Shown: positions 32,170 through 61,519, counted from the first letter of the stretch. The stretch: DNA of 64,000 nucleotides from Cephalopachus bancanus (GCA_027257055.1 JAPVLO010000007.1:4588001-4652000); one strand, 5' to 3'. The notes: generated from the sequence alone by a model not told the origin. Program-made: numbers and translations.

Positions 32170-33010
32170 TTAAATTCCTCCATAACCTAAATCTGAACCC
32201 CGCACCGCACTGCCTCTGTCTCGGTGGCAGAGTCCTGCGGGGTGCCCCTCGAGGCTCCCGCCGTGAAAACACGGCTGTGGGCGCACCAGGAGCTGCGGGC
32301 GCGCATAGGTGGGCGTCGACCCCGGGCCCCGGCCCGCTTCACGGCTAATCGCCGACTCACCGGGCGCCCCGTCCCCGGCGTCTCGGTTCCTGGGGCCGGA
32401 GTATCCCCGCCAGGTTCTTGCAGGTGAGTGCGGGCCTGTCCGAGGACACCGGCTCCCAGCCCCGTCCGGCGGCCTCCAGCGGCCCCTCCCGGGCACCGGC
32501 TGCCTCCGGTGCACCGGCCGCAGCCACCCACGCGGTGCGCGCCCCTCCCGCCCGCACTCACCGGCTCGGAGGACACGTCACTTCCGGGGCATCGGACGCG
32601 ATCAAGCACTTCCAGGGCCCGCTCCGGGCGCGCATCCCCAATGCGCAAGTGCGGAAGATAAGGCCTGCTGGCCTGAGGTGGAACTCCGACGGCCTTAAGG
32701 CAGTCCGTTTGCGCGGTGGAACAGGACCGGTGGAGGCGGGTGGCCGGAGGCTTGGCACGCACCCTCCTCCAGACGTCGGGCTGGGCCTGGTTGCCGACCG
32801 AGGATGGCGACGCCACCTTCCCTCCCTTCCGGGACGATGTCACCAAACCCTCCGGCGCCCTTCCAGCTTTGTCCCCGCCCACCGGAACGCCCCCCCCCGC
32901 CTCTCTCGACGCACCCATGAGTGCCCCCGGGAAGGAGCGACCCCACGGCTGACCGCTCGGTGCGTCTTGGGCTGGGGCCCGTCGGCCCCTCTCGGCCTGC
33001 CCACTGGTGT
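32170..33010. promoter_or_regulatory. MTG2: CpG island and MTG2 promoter
   Basis: About 840 bp is very CpG-rich with multiple GC boxes. On the - strand it contains CCGGAAGTGACG (32587-32576), an ETS/GABP site fused to a CRE-like half site, as is common at TATA-less promoters of nuclear genes for mitochondrial proteins. It lies less than 600 bp past the SS18L1 poly(A) signal. Long open frames here are caused by GC content. Confidence 0.85.
32562..32620 (-). other. MTG2: MTG2 exon 1 (5' UTR), start approximate
   Basis: A strong donor, GAGCCG|GTGAGTGCGG, ends the exon at 32562 on -. A second good donor (CCCG|GTGAGT at 32361) could serve an alternative first exon. The transcription start is not defined by sequence; the ETS site at 32576-32587 suggests a start at or near it. 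Confidence 0.55.
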
Positions 33011-33116
33011 GGACGCGCGTGAATCTGCCCGGAGTAATATGCGTTGCAGACAAATCGCCTTAATTCCCATTAACTTCACGAAAACTCGCTTTGTAGGATG
33101 ACTTTCGAAGAACCAG

Positions 33117-33122
33117 TTTATT
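33117..33122 (-). terminator. SS18L1: SS18L1 polyadenylation signal
   Basis: AATAAA on the - strand (TTTATT on +), about 3.2 kb after the stop codon and at the edge of the MTG2 CpG island. It is the last canonical signal before the MTG2 promoter. Confidence 0.8.
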
Positions 33123-34469
33123 CAGAGATTACACCGAAATCATAAACAATCTATACGCCAAACTCCGACGGAAAAAAAGAACCGATAAAGATGTTTTAAA
33201 GTGTACTGTACTCACAAATAACAAGACAAATTCGAGCTGTTCGATAAATATAAGTGAATAATGGCTAAAACCTCTTAAATGGAAATTGAAACCGCTTTTC
33301 TCTTCGTACAGTTTTTAAGGGATGCCCAGTATTCAGGCCTGTACATATAAAAACTCTGACAAACTCAGGGGCTCACTTAGACTGCAACCATATGAACTGC
33401 TGAAGCCTCCTCTCAGACTCCAGAACTCCTGTCCCCCTCATACCATCCAGAAAAACTGAGTTCTAGTACTTCTTAATATGCTAAGTATCGCTGATTCAAC
33501 AACAAAACCCTGACGGTGATGAGATTTTGCGTACCACGTTGAAGCTGTCAGCACTTCTCAGCATCGTGAATGTGCTTTCACCTTCAGTCTTGCTGGATGT
33601 GGGAATTGGAAGCAGAATGAGCATCAGTTTCCCACATCTTCCTTTCCGTTTTCACTGGCCTTTCGTGGAAGTAGTCATCAAGAACAAAGCACGATCAACC
33701 ACACCACACGGACAATCCATTGTAGCTTAAGCTTTTGCCAACATTCATATCACAGAAAAGATATAATACAGTTAATGAGAAAGAACTGCTGGCACCACTT
33801 TTCCCCACAATATTACATAAAAATGGACAACACATTAAATAAACATTCTGTTATTAATCATTAAATATATTAACACCAAAAATTATGTATAAATTAGGAA
33901 ATAAATGTACAAACTATTTCGCAAAGTGCTTTTAAAAATATATACACAACATTCAAGATATTCTTAATGTAAGACATTTCAGATTGGAGTTTTGAGATAA
34001 GTTTTTTAAGTGTCCTTTTCTTTCAAAAAATATTAATACAGCACTTAAAAAAAACACACATAAAAGGCATATTCCCATATTGGCAAGGAATAAAAATAAA
34101 CTATTTTCACAGTTATCTAAAATGTGTAACATTTTCAATGGGACATTTTAGGTCCCAACTGAGTTTGCAAATTAGTTCTATGAAAATTGCCAGAAAGCAA
34201 AAGAACAAAATCAAGGGAGATAACTCCCTAAATGCAATTGCTAATACTTTGTCATTCAGTAATTCCGAACTCATTTCAGTAATCTAATGTGGATATACAC
34301 ATGTATTTTTAAGCCCTTTCCACTGTTGAGGGTTTTTAAACCCTTATGCCTATAAATAAATGCTTCTATCCCCATTTCTGTGTGGTATCTGTCTTACAAA
34401 GGGGAGAGTGTCCTAGAATAGGACTGGTACTCGACACAAACAGGTCCTTCCAGCCAAGCCTCAGTTCTT

Positions 34470-34551
34470 CATCTGTACAATGGAAGCAGAAACTGCCTCC
34501 ACACTTCCCCCATCTGTACAATGGAAACAGTAACTGCCTCCATACTTCCCC
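34470..34551. repeat. Tandem duplication, 2 x 41 bp
   Basis: CATCTGTACAATGGAA(G/A)CAG followed by (A/T)AACTGCCTCCA(C/T)ACTTCCCC occurs twice (34470-34510, 34511-34551), with three differences. It lies in the SS18L1 3' UTR and derives from MIR-like sequence. Confidence 0.9.
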
Positions 34552-35049
34552 AGTTGGGCTGTCAGGATTAGTTCAAACAAAAACTATAAAATGCCTTGTT
34601 CTAAAGCACCCAAGTCTGAATAAAGAATTACTTTTGGTTCTTAAAACATAACACTTATCAATTAAAGAAAGACATCATCAGTAGATCTAATGTATCCCTA
34701 ATGTATCAAGCACTGGATAGTTTTTGTATTTTCTTGGTAGTTTTTGGAAATATGTCAGCATATATCCAAAGATTTACTTTTTTAAAAAAAGGATTCATGT
34801 CATATGAACACTATTATCCAGGTAAAGGTTAGCCAAATATCCATGTTACTTATTAGTGGAAGTGACAGATTTTCTCCTTTAACCATAACTTTCCAAGTGA
34901 GTTATCTTTAATGTCTGCATAGGATGTAAATGGATTGAATTCTCTAGGAATGTAAAAATTACTCAAATTTCTCTATAAAAAAACCTTTACTTTTCATTAG
35001 AAAGAACACAGTAAAGTTACTTGGGTTCCTTATAAAAATAAGATGTGAC

Positions 35050-35322
35050 AGCAGGGCTCAGTGGCTCAGCCTGTAATCTCAGCACTTTGGGAGGCTGAGG
35101 TGAGTGGACTGCCTGAGCCCATGGGTTCGAGAGCAGCCCTGGCATCTTGGTGAGACTTCGTCTCTACAAGAAAAATTTTAAAAAGTTAGCCGGGTGTGGT
35201 AACACGCGCCTGTAATTCCAACTACTTGAAAGGCTGAGGCGGAAGGATTGCCAGGGGGTGGCTGTGAGCATGCCACTACACTCCAGCCTGGACGACAGTG
35301 AGACCCTGACTCAGAAAAAAAA
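35050..35322 (+). mobile_element. Alu in the SS18L1 3' UTR (antisense to the gene)
   Basis: CAGGGCTCAGTGGCTCAGCC to GACCCTGACTCAGAAAA, with a deletion in the right arm (CCAGGGGGTGGCTGTGAGCA). Confidence 0.9.
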
Positions 35323-36335
35323 GATGTGAATTTCAACTATACCTAAAAGAAAAGGAACGCTTGCTTGGAGATCTGAACCAGTAGGTCCTGGAAGAAATAA
35401 TATAAAATAAACAACTTGCCAACTGTTTGGAAGAATTGGTGTCAATATTTTGAATTATCCATAAGTTTATAATTGGGCACACTGCACCACATTCAAATCC
35501 CAGAATGACTGTCAGATAAACAAGGGTCAAAGCCAGAGTGCTCTCTGATGATGCAGTTCCCAGAGAGCAGCCCTCTTTCCCTCAGCAGTACCATTCTTCT
35601 TGGGCTAGGCTTGTTGGACACTACCCCATGGAGTCATGCTTATTTGGAATATCGTCACTGATCCCTCTTTACTATTTAATACAAAAACATACACCTTTCT
35701 GGATAAAGGCAGGAAGCAAGAGACACAGGTAATGAGCAAGCTTGGAAACCGTCTGCGGTCTCCCCAAGGGAGTGTGTTTACCCTTTTCACCGTGGAACAG
35801 AAGCTGACCTGGAACACAGAAGATGCCCTCCCAGCCACCCTGTCGAGGCGCCAGAGGAGGCCGCCATTGGGGCTGCACGTGCATCAACAGCCAGTTAAAG
35901 AAAAGTTTACAACCCATATTACGACAATTGCATGAGGAGAGACCAGACCTGAGGTCTGTTGATACAAACACGTGGACTGTGGTGTCTTTCAGGTGTGTCC
36001 TGTTACTGGGCACAGAATACTCCGATGACAAAGTGACCCCCAAAGCTAGCTAGAGACATCAAGAAGGAGTGGGGGACAAAAAAGGACAAGCTCGCCATTG
36101 TATTGAAATACAATACTATACACAGCACCAAATGTGTCACACCATCCAAGCATTGTCTCGCACCAGCGGTGCACGCTCGGCGTCATATCCAGCATGAAAT
36201 GAGCACGCTTCACATGCAGACGTGGCACTGGGTGAGGGGGTAACCAATACGTCACAGTCAGCAGAACTGCCGTGGGCCCATCGGTCCCCTGGATGGACAC
36301 GCTACCACAAGGGCTCCAGCGAGAGTGCATGTCCC

Positions 36336-53732
<17,397 letters not shown>

Positions 53733-53849
53733 CTGTGGAGACAGGTGAGCAGGCGTGCTCGCACACAGCTGCCGGGCTTCCCACCTGGGACACACTGGGC
53801 CAGCCCTGAGGGCGACAGCTGTGGTCTAGTCCTCACACAGGATATCTCC

Positions 53850-54050
53850 CCTGTGTGAAATGCTTAGGACCAGCGGAGCCTTGGACTTCAGACTTTTTCA
53901 GGTTGTCGAATGCACCACAAGCACCATTCAATATCCCTGATCCAAAATGCTCCAACAAGTATGTGTTTTGAGCACCACGTAGTGCTCAAAAAGTCTCAGG
54001 TTGCGGAGCATTTGGGATTTCAGGATTTGGGATGCTCAATCTGTACATAA
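53850..54050 (+). mobile_element. Tc1/mariner Tigger-type MITE (MER2-like)
   Basis: Inverted ends TCCAAAATGCTCCAACAAGT and GGAGCATTTGGGATTTCAGG, with TTTTGAGCACCACGTAGTGC and GGATGCTCAATCTGTAC, are typical of the MER2 group. The name is from memory. Confidence 0.65.
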
Positions 54051-56451
54051 GACTGTCACTGCTGTGCAAGACCTCAGCCACCATGGACTCAGCATTACTA
54101 CATCCCTGTGCTGAGCACCTCACCCCAAGCACCAGGGTGCTCTCGGCCCCATCTGGTCCCACAGCTGCAGGACCCTGCAGCTTCCAGGGCCCTCAACCAT
54201 GGTGTGTTGGTCCAGCAAGAGTTGACCAAGAGGCTACAGCAAGGATGCGGGGACCCCAGGGGTATACCACACGAGGCCCCAGAGCCCCCACCAGAGGGGT
54301 GGCATAGCCTCAAGCTATAGCCCCCAGGGTCAGACAGGGATTCTGGGAGCTCCCTGCAGAAGCACTGGGAATTTTTCCTATGGGGGCGAAACCAACCTGG
54401 GCTAGGTGGAGTAGGACAGGGCCTAAGTGGGAGGGGATGTGGCACCAGCAGGAGGAGCTGCATGTACACAGGCCAGGGCAGGGAACTTGTAGGGGTGGGG
54501 GAGAATGAGGAACTGTGCAGGACCCTGACTGGGGCTGCCCCATAGCCTGCACCCTTCAACGGATCTTCACTGGCTGTGTGCTAAGATGCAAGAGGTGGAG
54601 CAGAGGGTGGGGCCCGTGCTGCAGAGGGAAGGTCAGTTTTGTATGCTGGCGCTTCAGTCAGTTTCACACTTGTGTGCATAGCCACACGGACAGGGTTGTG
54701 ATCTAAGCCCAGGTGAGTCCAATCTTCTGGAGTGACACAGCCTCACAACTGTACAGCTGCACGCAGACCTCTGGCTGGGCCAGGGCGCTCCCTGAACTGG
54801 CAAGACATGGGCAAGACAGGGCCTCTGCCTCCCCCAAAATATGCCGGGTCAACTCAACCTGGGGAGGGCCCCCAGGTAGGAGTTCTGCAGTCCCCTGGAG
54901 AGGGGAGGGCCACCTATCTGCACCAGCCCTGGGGCCGCCCAGCCTTCCTCCTGACATGGGGCCCAAACCTACCCATAGGCAGGCATCCAGGACACAGACA
55001 GCCTGGTCAGGCCACCTCGAGGGTGGAGTCCAGACCCACATCCACCCTCTCCTGACTCCCTCCTCCTCCCCCCACTCATCCTCCTTGCCCTGACTCATCT
55101 TCCTCCCCGGCCGCTAGTCTCTCTGACTTCAAGAAAGGTTTCTCTTGTTCCTCCTCCCAACTCTTCACTCCTAGGACCAGTGATGCCCAACTCAGCAGAG
55201 AAGCAGTCCTGAGAGAGGAGTCACCAGGGGGCGCTGCTGGCCAGGAGTGCTCCCCAGAGGGCAGGTGGGGGGTATGGCAGGCTGGGAGAGGGTGCCCAGC
55301 TTCTCAGGGTCCACCCCTCCAAGGCTTCCTGGCTTTCCCCAGCTCCCAGTATGGCTCTTCAGGATACCAGCAGACACCTGGAGTGCCCACCACCACACCC
55401 ACTCCTCCCAGTCTCACGCCCGGTGACTCCACCATGGGGATTTGCTGTCCACGGGGGTAGCTTAAGCAGTAGTTATGTGGGTGAGATCTGCTCCCAAATG
55501 CTGTGAATTTCATGAGTGATGACCTCGCCTTGCAGTGGCCGTTAAGGGGGCACTGTGCAGGGCCTTCTCACTAAGTTAGAAACAGGGAGAAAGGCCTGCA
55601 GGGTGGAGAGGTCAGCCTCGCGTCCAACTCTGCAGATCTGCCTGGTGAACAAGGGATGGGAAAGGGACAGAGCGGGCATGGGACAGCGGCAGTGGGAGGA
55701 TGGGCTGCCTGCCAGGTGACTGCAGGCACCAGGGCTGAGGCCGCTGGACGCCAAGAGTCACACTGCCAAGCCCCAGGCTTGAGATTCCAGCACCTTCCAG
55801 GATCACCTGGGCTCTGCTGGCAGGAGATGGGTCGGGGACGGGGAGAGTATCTCCAAGGAGTAACCAGCCTGAGAGGGATGCCTAGGCAACGAGATGCCCA
55901 GGCCCAGTGTGATGCCCCAAACCCACACAGGACGCGTCCTCTGTACAGGTACAGCCAAATCCCCAACATTGCAAAATCATAGTTGGAAAGACAAAGACAG
56001 AGACCAGAACCTGGAAGGGACAAAGGTCACGCAAAAAGGAACCCCCCAAAAGCCCCACAGAACCACAGCAACCGTCCTCAGACAAGAAGCCGCCGCACTA
56101 GAGAGGACAGGAGGTGACGCAGAAGCAGTGGAGAGGATGGCGGGAGCTTTGGGATGAGTGTGGGGCTGGTCTCATGGCTGAGGATACTCCTAGAACACAG
56201 ATGACACCGAGGTGGAGACAGGAAAGGAAGTTGCCAAAGAGATGGCCCACAAGTCAGCACAGCCCCACCAGGACCACAGGGAGGCATGGGGCACTGTCCA
56301 AGTGCAACAGGACTTTTTCAGGGCATCAACGTCTCCAGACGGGTCAGGCCAGCTTGCCAAAAAGGCTGGGGACAAAGAGCCCAAAAGTGACAGGAAGAAA
56401 ATCAGGTTTCATATGAAGGACAGCGACAAGGGCACTGAGTTGCTGCTAGCT

Positions 56452-56605
56452 TTTTAAAAAGACAGGGTCTCACTCTGTTGCCCAGGTGGGAGTGCACTGG
56501 CACCATCATAGCTTACCGCAGCCATGACCTCCTGGGCTCATGAGAGTCTCCTGCCTCAGCCTCCCTAGTAGATGGGACTAGAGGTGCACACTGTCACACC
56601 CAGCT
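56452..56605 (-). mobile_element. Alu single arm, antisense
   Basis: TTTTTAAAAAGACAGGGTCT to GTGCACACTGTCACACCCAG. It lies just before the minisatellite. Confidence 0.8.
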
Positions 56606-56634
56606 GGCACTGAGCTGCTTTACACAGGATGGCA

Positions 56635-57905
56635 AGATGGAAGATGGTTGGAAAGCGACGGGCCCACTGAGGAGACTTCTGGAGCAGAGACAACCACATT
56701 GAGGAGACTTCTGTAGGAGATGACCCCACTGAGGAGACTTCTGGAAGGGAGATGACCCCACTGAGGAGACTTCTGGAAGGGAGACGATCTCACTGAGGAG
56801 ACTTCTGGAGGAGAGATGACCACACTGAGGAGAATTCTGGAAGGGAGATGACCTCACTGAGACTTATAGAGTAGAGATGACCTCACAGAGAAGACTTCTG
56901 GAGAAGAAACAATCTCACTGCAACTTCTGGAGGAGAGATGACCACAGAGGAGCCATCTGGAGTAGAGATGACCTCACACAGAAGACATATGGAAGAAAAA
57001 CGACCACACTGAGGAGACTTCTGGAGCAGAAATGACTTCACAGAGAAGACTTCTGGAGGAGAGACAATCTCACTGAGGAGACTTCTGGAGGAGAGATGAC
57101 ACCACTGAAGAGACTTCTAGAGAGACGACCCCACTAAGGAAACTTCAGGAAGGGACATGACCCCACTGAGGAGACATCTGGAGAGACAACGTCACTGAGA
57201 CTTCTGGAGGAGAGACAACCCCACTGAGGAGACTTCTGGAGGAGGGACGATCTCACTGTGGAGACATCTGGAGGAGGGACAACCCCACTGAGACTTCTGG
57301 AGAAAGGACAACCCCACCAAGGAGACTTCTGGAGGAGAGATGACCCCACTGAGGAGATATCTGGAGAGACAACCTCACACCTCACTGAGACTTTTGGAGG
57401 GGAGACGACCTCAGTGAGGAGACTTGTGGAGGAGAGACGACCCCACTGAAGAGACTTTTGGAGGAGAGAAGACCCCACTGAAGAAATTTCTGGAGGAAGG
57501 ACGACCCCACTGTGGAATCTTTGGAGGAGAGGCAACCTCACTGAGACTTTTGGAGGAAAGATGACCTCAGTGAGGAGACTTCTGGAAGAGAGACGACCCC
57601 ACTGAAGAGGCTTCTGGAGGAGAGACAACCACACTGAAGAGACTTCTGGAAGAGGGATGACCTCACTGAGGAGACTGCTTGAGAGACAACCTCACTGACA
57701 CTTCTGAAGGGGAGACGACCTCACTGAGAAGACTTCTGGAGGAGAGACAATCCCACTGAAGAGACTTCTGGAGGAGGGACAACCCCAGTGAGGAGACTGC
57801 TGGAGGAGGGATGACACCACTGAGGAGACATCGAGAGCAGAGATGACCTCACTGAGACTTCTGGAAGAGAGATGATCTGATCCTGAGGAAGACTTCTGGG
57901 GGAGC
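56635..57905. repeat. Minisatellite, 32 bp unit, about 40 copies
   Basis: Unit: CACTGAGGAGACTTCTGGAG + GAGAGATGACCC, with steps of 30-32 bp measured between the first copies (56674, 56706, 56736, 56768, 56800). Many copies lack the GAGGA block (shorter unit). The + strand is purine-rich. The Ser/Leu/Gln-rich frames on - (for example 57134-57634) are artefacts of the repeat. It lies in SS18L1 intron 1. Confidence 0.95.
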
Positions 57906-59568
57906 ACCCAGGTCAACTAGAGCCAGCCGCAGTGGGATATCTGGGACCCCAGCTTGTCCTCCCAGTGGTCTTGAGCTCCAAAGGGTGGCCCCAACGTGCA
58001 AGCTCTTCTCAAATCCATGCTAGGTCATGCTTGCTGACTTCCCAGGGTCAAGCCCAGCACCCATGGGCCACGGGGCATGGAAGCCAGAGCATCCTCCTTG
58101 GCTGCTTTGACTATAGTGATCCATCAGCAGGTCATTCAAACAAGCTGGCCTTGGGCAGTCAGGGGACTGACAGGGACATGGGGGCTCAGCCTCGAGGGCC
58201 AGGGCACTGTTTGGCAATGAGGGCACTGGGAATGGGGGCTGAGGCTGTTGAGGCCACATGCAGGGTCCTGAACGGATAAGTGTAAGGGACTAAAGATGAT
58301 GGAAACGGGAAACAGAATGGGGAAGGGCTGGGGGTCCCAGAGCCCACAAAGAGCAGGGGTGGGGGCTGAGCCACCAGGCAGAAGCCTGGGTGGGGATCTC
58401 GAGCCACCCCGCCCTAACAACCCATGTGGAAGTCTGGGTGTTCCCGAGGTCTACTGCCTAGGGGTCAGGTCACCACCCGGCAGGAAGACCCTCTGTGACG
58501 TCTGCAAGGTTGTCCTCTCCAATTAAAGAAGACTGGCGGTTTTTTCTTTAAACGAAAGAAGAGGCTCTCAGGTGGGATAAGAAGCCTAGGTGGTTTGGGT
58601 TCAAGTGAAGAGTCACCGTGCCCCTACCCTGTCCCTGTTCCCTGGTTCCTCCTGCCTGAAGGAGCCTCTGCTCCTTCTGGAGGCATCTCACACTGAGCAT
58701 GTGTACCTGCCCTGCCCTGCCCCCTGTGTACACACACAGAAACCTTCTGTTCCTTGGGTTGGCCTTGGTTCTTTCCTCTGATGTCCTGGCAAACGTCCTG
58801 CATCAGCACACAAAGATCCGTCCTCATCATCTCCTCTGCTCCAGAGTTCCATGATGTGGACAGAACGTGGTGTTCTGTCTCCTCTGATAGACACGGGAAC
58901 ATTCTTGGTCTCCCACATACACGCTGGGCTGCAGCGAACCCCCACAGTAGTGTGGACACGGGTGCAGGACCCACTTCAGGAGCCCTCCACACTGTGGGAG
59001 GGATGGGCCCCAGCTAACTGGGGGGTGGGCTGGGAATCGCAAGATGGCCGAGCCAGTGCTCAGCACTCATGCAGCTCCTGTTCTCAGGGCAGACACTGCT
59101 AATCAACCAGTACTCTTTCCCAGAGTCGAGCCTGAGCTGCTCCGTCTTGTCTCCAGCCTGTGGGCAGCTGCCACCAACAGAGGGTGACATGAGATCAGCA
59201 GCTGGCACCACAGACAGGCTTCTCTGAACACACACCTGACTGCAGGATGTATGAGTCACGTGTGTGGGCTTCAAAACTGCCCCAAACAGCGTGTACAGCA
59301 TCCTTAGGAGGAGGGAATCCTGCCGTGTGGCCCCACCGCTGCATGTTGGCCACACGTGTCCTATCGTCAGACCCCAAAAACATGTTACTATGTGTTTACT
59401 ACTGGCCCAACAGCAACCACGTTGCCCTCTTGCTTGGCCAATGCAGAAGTCACCTGGGCCTTACATTGTTCTAGGTGCTGTGCAGTTCAGCACAGCAAGG
59501 CTGCTCTGCTCCTGTGAGAATCCATACTGGAGGAAAATACGTTTGTTGTATTAAAAGTACATCTCTGG

Positions 59569-59871
59569 CCAGGCACGGTGGCTCAAGCCTGCAATGCCAG
59601 CACTTTGGGAGGCTGAGGTGAGGGAAATGCCTGAGCCCATGGGTTCAAGAACAGCCTGGGCAACTTGGCAAGACCTCATCTCTACAATAAATCCAAAAAT
59701 TAGATGGGAGTGGTACAGAGCACCTGTAGTTCTGGCTACTTGGAAGGCTGAGGCAGAAGGATCGCCTGAGCCCAGCAGGTAGATGCTGGTGTGGCCGTGA
59801 ACGTGCCACTGCACTACAGCCTGGGTGACAGAGTGAGACTCCAACTCAAAAATAAATAAATAAAAGTATAT
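59569..59871 (+). mobile_element. Alu, lineage-specific subfamily, sense (source-like copy)
   Basis: GGCCAGGCACGGTGGCTCAA to GACTCCAACTCAAAAATAAA. The target duplication is AAAAGTACATCTC before and AAAAGTATATCTC after. Private features GGGAGTGGTACAG and AGGTAGATGCTGG are shared with the rearranged copy at 60660-60962. Confidence 0.94.
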
Positions 59872-59873
59872 CT

Positions 59874-60182
59874 CAGCAGGGTGCAGTGGCTCATGCCTAT
59901 AATCCCAGCAATTAAAGAGGCTGAAGTGGGAGGATTGCTTGAGCCCAGGAGTTAGAGACCAGTTTAGGTGACATAGGAAGACCTCATCTCCACAAAAAAT
60001 TTAAAAATTAGCTGAGTGTGGTGGTGGCACCTGTAGTCCCAGCTACTCAGGAGGCTGAGGGAGGAGGACTGCCTGAGCCCAGGAGATCAAGTCTGCAGTG
60101 AGCCATGATGGTGCCACTGCACTCCAGCCTGAAGCGACAGGATGAGACCCTGACTCAAAAGCAAACAACAATTAAAAAACAG
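59874..60182 (+). mobile_element. AluJ-like element, sense
   Basis: CAGGGTGCAGTGGCTCATGC to GAGACCCTGACTCAAAAGCA. An older copy abutting the previous Alu. Confidence 0.9.
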
Positions 60183-60394
60183 GTGTCATTTGCACACCAG
60201 CCACTGTCCTTCCCTTTTCTTGTGGCCTGGGCCTACAACGGCCAGAGTGCAGTGGAGTTCACACCTCCCCTTCCAGATGCCACTTATACATTCGGGCCTG
60301 TTCCCTGCTGGTCGAGTTCCTGGTCAAAGGTAGAGACAACCAAATACAACAAACACTGTGCCAGGTCATCACCTGAATCACAGACAACACTGTT

Positions 60395-60485
60395 CCCATC
60401 CTAAAAACAAGGAAACTGAGGCCCAGGAAGACTAAGCACAAAGCACCATCAGCAGAGTAGGAATCTGAGCCCAGAAAGTCAGTTG
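60395..60485 (-). mobile_element. MIR SINE fragment
   Basis: CTAAAAACAAGGAAACTGAG, GCCCAGGAAGACTAAGCACA and AGTAGGAATCTGAGCCCAGA are the antisense MIR order. Confidence 0.6.
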
Positions 60486-60659
60486 CTGCCCTGCCGGACA
60501 TCAAGGGCTGCCACCTCACACCCCATTCCAATTTGAGAACACAGGCTACCTCCCACCCCCAAAGGAACTGGGGCCAGTGCCCAGAGCCCTTCCTCCTGTT
60601 CTGACACTCTCCACCCTACAGGACTCATAGCATGCCAGCCGCCGACTGCCAGGCACCTG

Positions 60660-60962
60660 TACAGGCACGGTGGTTCAAGCCTATAATCCCAGTACTTTGG
60701 GAGCCTGAGGTGAGGGGACTGCCTGAGATGTACTTTTATTTATTTATTTATTTTTGAGTTGGAGTCTCACTCTGTCACCCGCTGAAGTGCAGTGGCACGT
60801 TCACGGCCATCCCAGCATCTACCTGCTGGGCTCAGGCGATCCTTCTGCCTCAGCCTTCCAAGTAGCCAAAACTACAGGTGCGCTGTACCACTCCCAGCTA
60901 ATTTTTGGATTTATTGTAGAGACAAGGTCTCGCCGAGTTGCCCGGGCTGTTCTTGAACCCAC
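60660..60962. mobile_element. Scrambled Alu: 5' part direct, remainder inverted
   Basis: 60662-60728 is Alu positions 1 to about 65 in sense. 60729-60962 is positions 66 to the A-tail plus flank in antisense. The break falls exactly between consecutive Alu positions. The inverted part contains the tail and the AAAAGTACATCTC flank of the Alu at 59569, so it is a local inverted copy of that locus. AGGCACCTG lies on both sides (60651-60659, 60963-60971). Confidence 0.85.
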
Positions 60963-61487
60963 AGGCACCTGGGCTGTGATGGTGACACCCACCCTTCCAT
61001 CACCTGTGGCTGGGGTTCCCAGGAAGCATCCCTCTGCCTCTCAACACATGGGGGCAGGCACCCAGGTCCTGACCCGCTGGCTCGGGGACAGGCTATGCAG
61101 AGGGTTGGAGCCACAAGGACAGTGCCAACAGGACACCAGTCGCCAGTGTTGCCTGGGCAAAGCCTGGCGGCTGCCCTCCCCTTCCCTTCAAAATAGAGCA
61201 ACGCCAGAGACCCACCAGTCTTGGGCAGGGCAGGGGAGGGCAGCAGGGGTGGGTGGGCAGCAGGGACGGGGCAGGGGCAGGTGGGCCTCCCTACTTGTCC
61301 CAGCATCCTTATCCTCTAGGCCTGCAGTGCCCACAGGAGGACTCCCTGCCAGGCTCTATGGGGCAGAGGAGCAAGGTCTGGCTGTGGCTGTTCCCTCCTA
61401 GAGAATGCTCTGGCCCTGGCCTTGCCTCTACAGGGCTGAGGTTCAAGGGCCCTGCAGAATGGATCCCTTGCCTGACAAGACAGCAAA

Positions 61488-61519
61488 GAAGCCACCAAGG
61501 GGGATTCCTTGGTGGCTTC
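61488..61519. other. Perfect 13 bp inverted repeat (hairpin, 6 nt loop)
   Basis: GAAGCCACCAAGG (61488-61500), loop GGGATT, CCTTGGTGGCTTC (61507-61519). It is outside any recognised repeat, in SS18L1 intron 1. Function is unknown. Confidence 0.9.

Larger units (their letters stand above)
33097..36335 (-). other. SS18L1: SS18L1 3' UTR
   Basis: A 3.2 kb, AT-rich 3' UTR continues from the stop codon to the AATAAA at 33122-33117. It holds one Alu (35050-35322) and a 41 bp tandem duplication in MIR-like sequence (34470-34551). The left half has many ATTTA-type AU stretches, consistent with post-transcriptional control (inference). Confidence 0.85.

Noticed and set aside
32413..32428. TTGCAG|GTGAGT donor on the + strand in the CpG island, suggesting a divergent transcript
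   Set aside because: A single donor-like match in GC-rich DNA without a matching acceptor or exon; insufficient support.
32187..33053. 288-codon open frame (-) in the CpG island
   Set aside because: CpG islands lack stop codons by composition; the Arg/Gly/Pro-rich product resembles nothing, and the region is the MTG2 promoter.
56635..57905. Regularly spaced repeats suggesting a CRISPR array
   Set aside because: Units are contiguous with no unique spacers and the context is a primate intron; it is a minisatellite.
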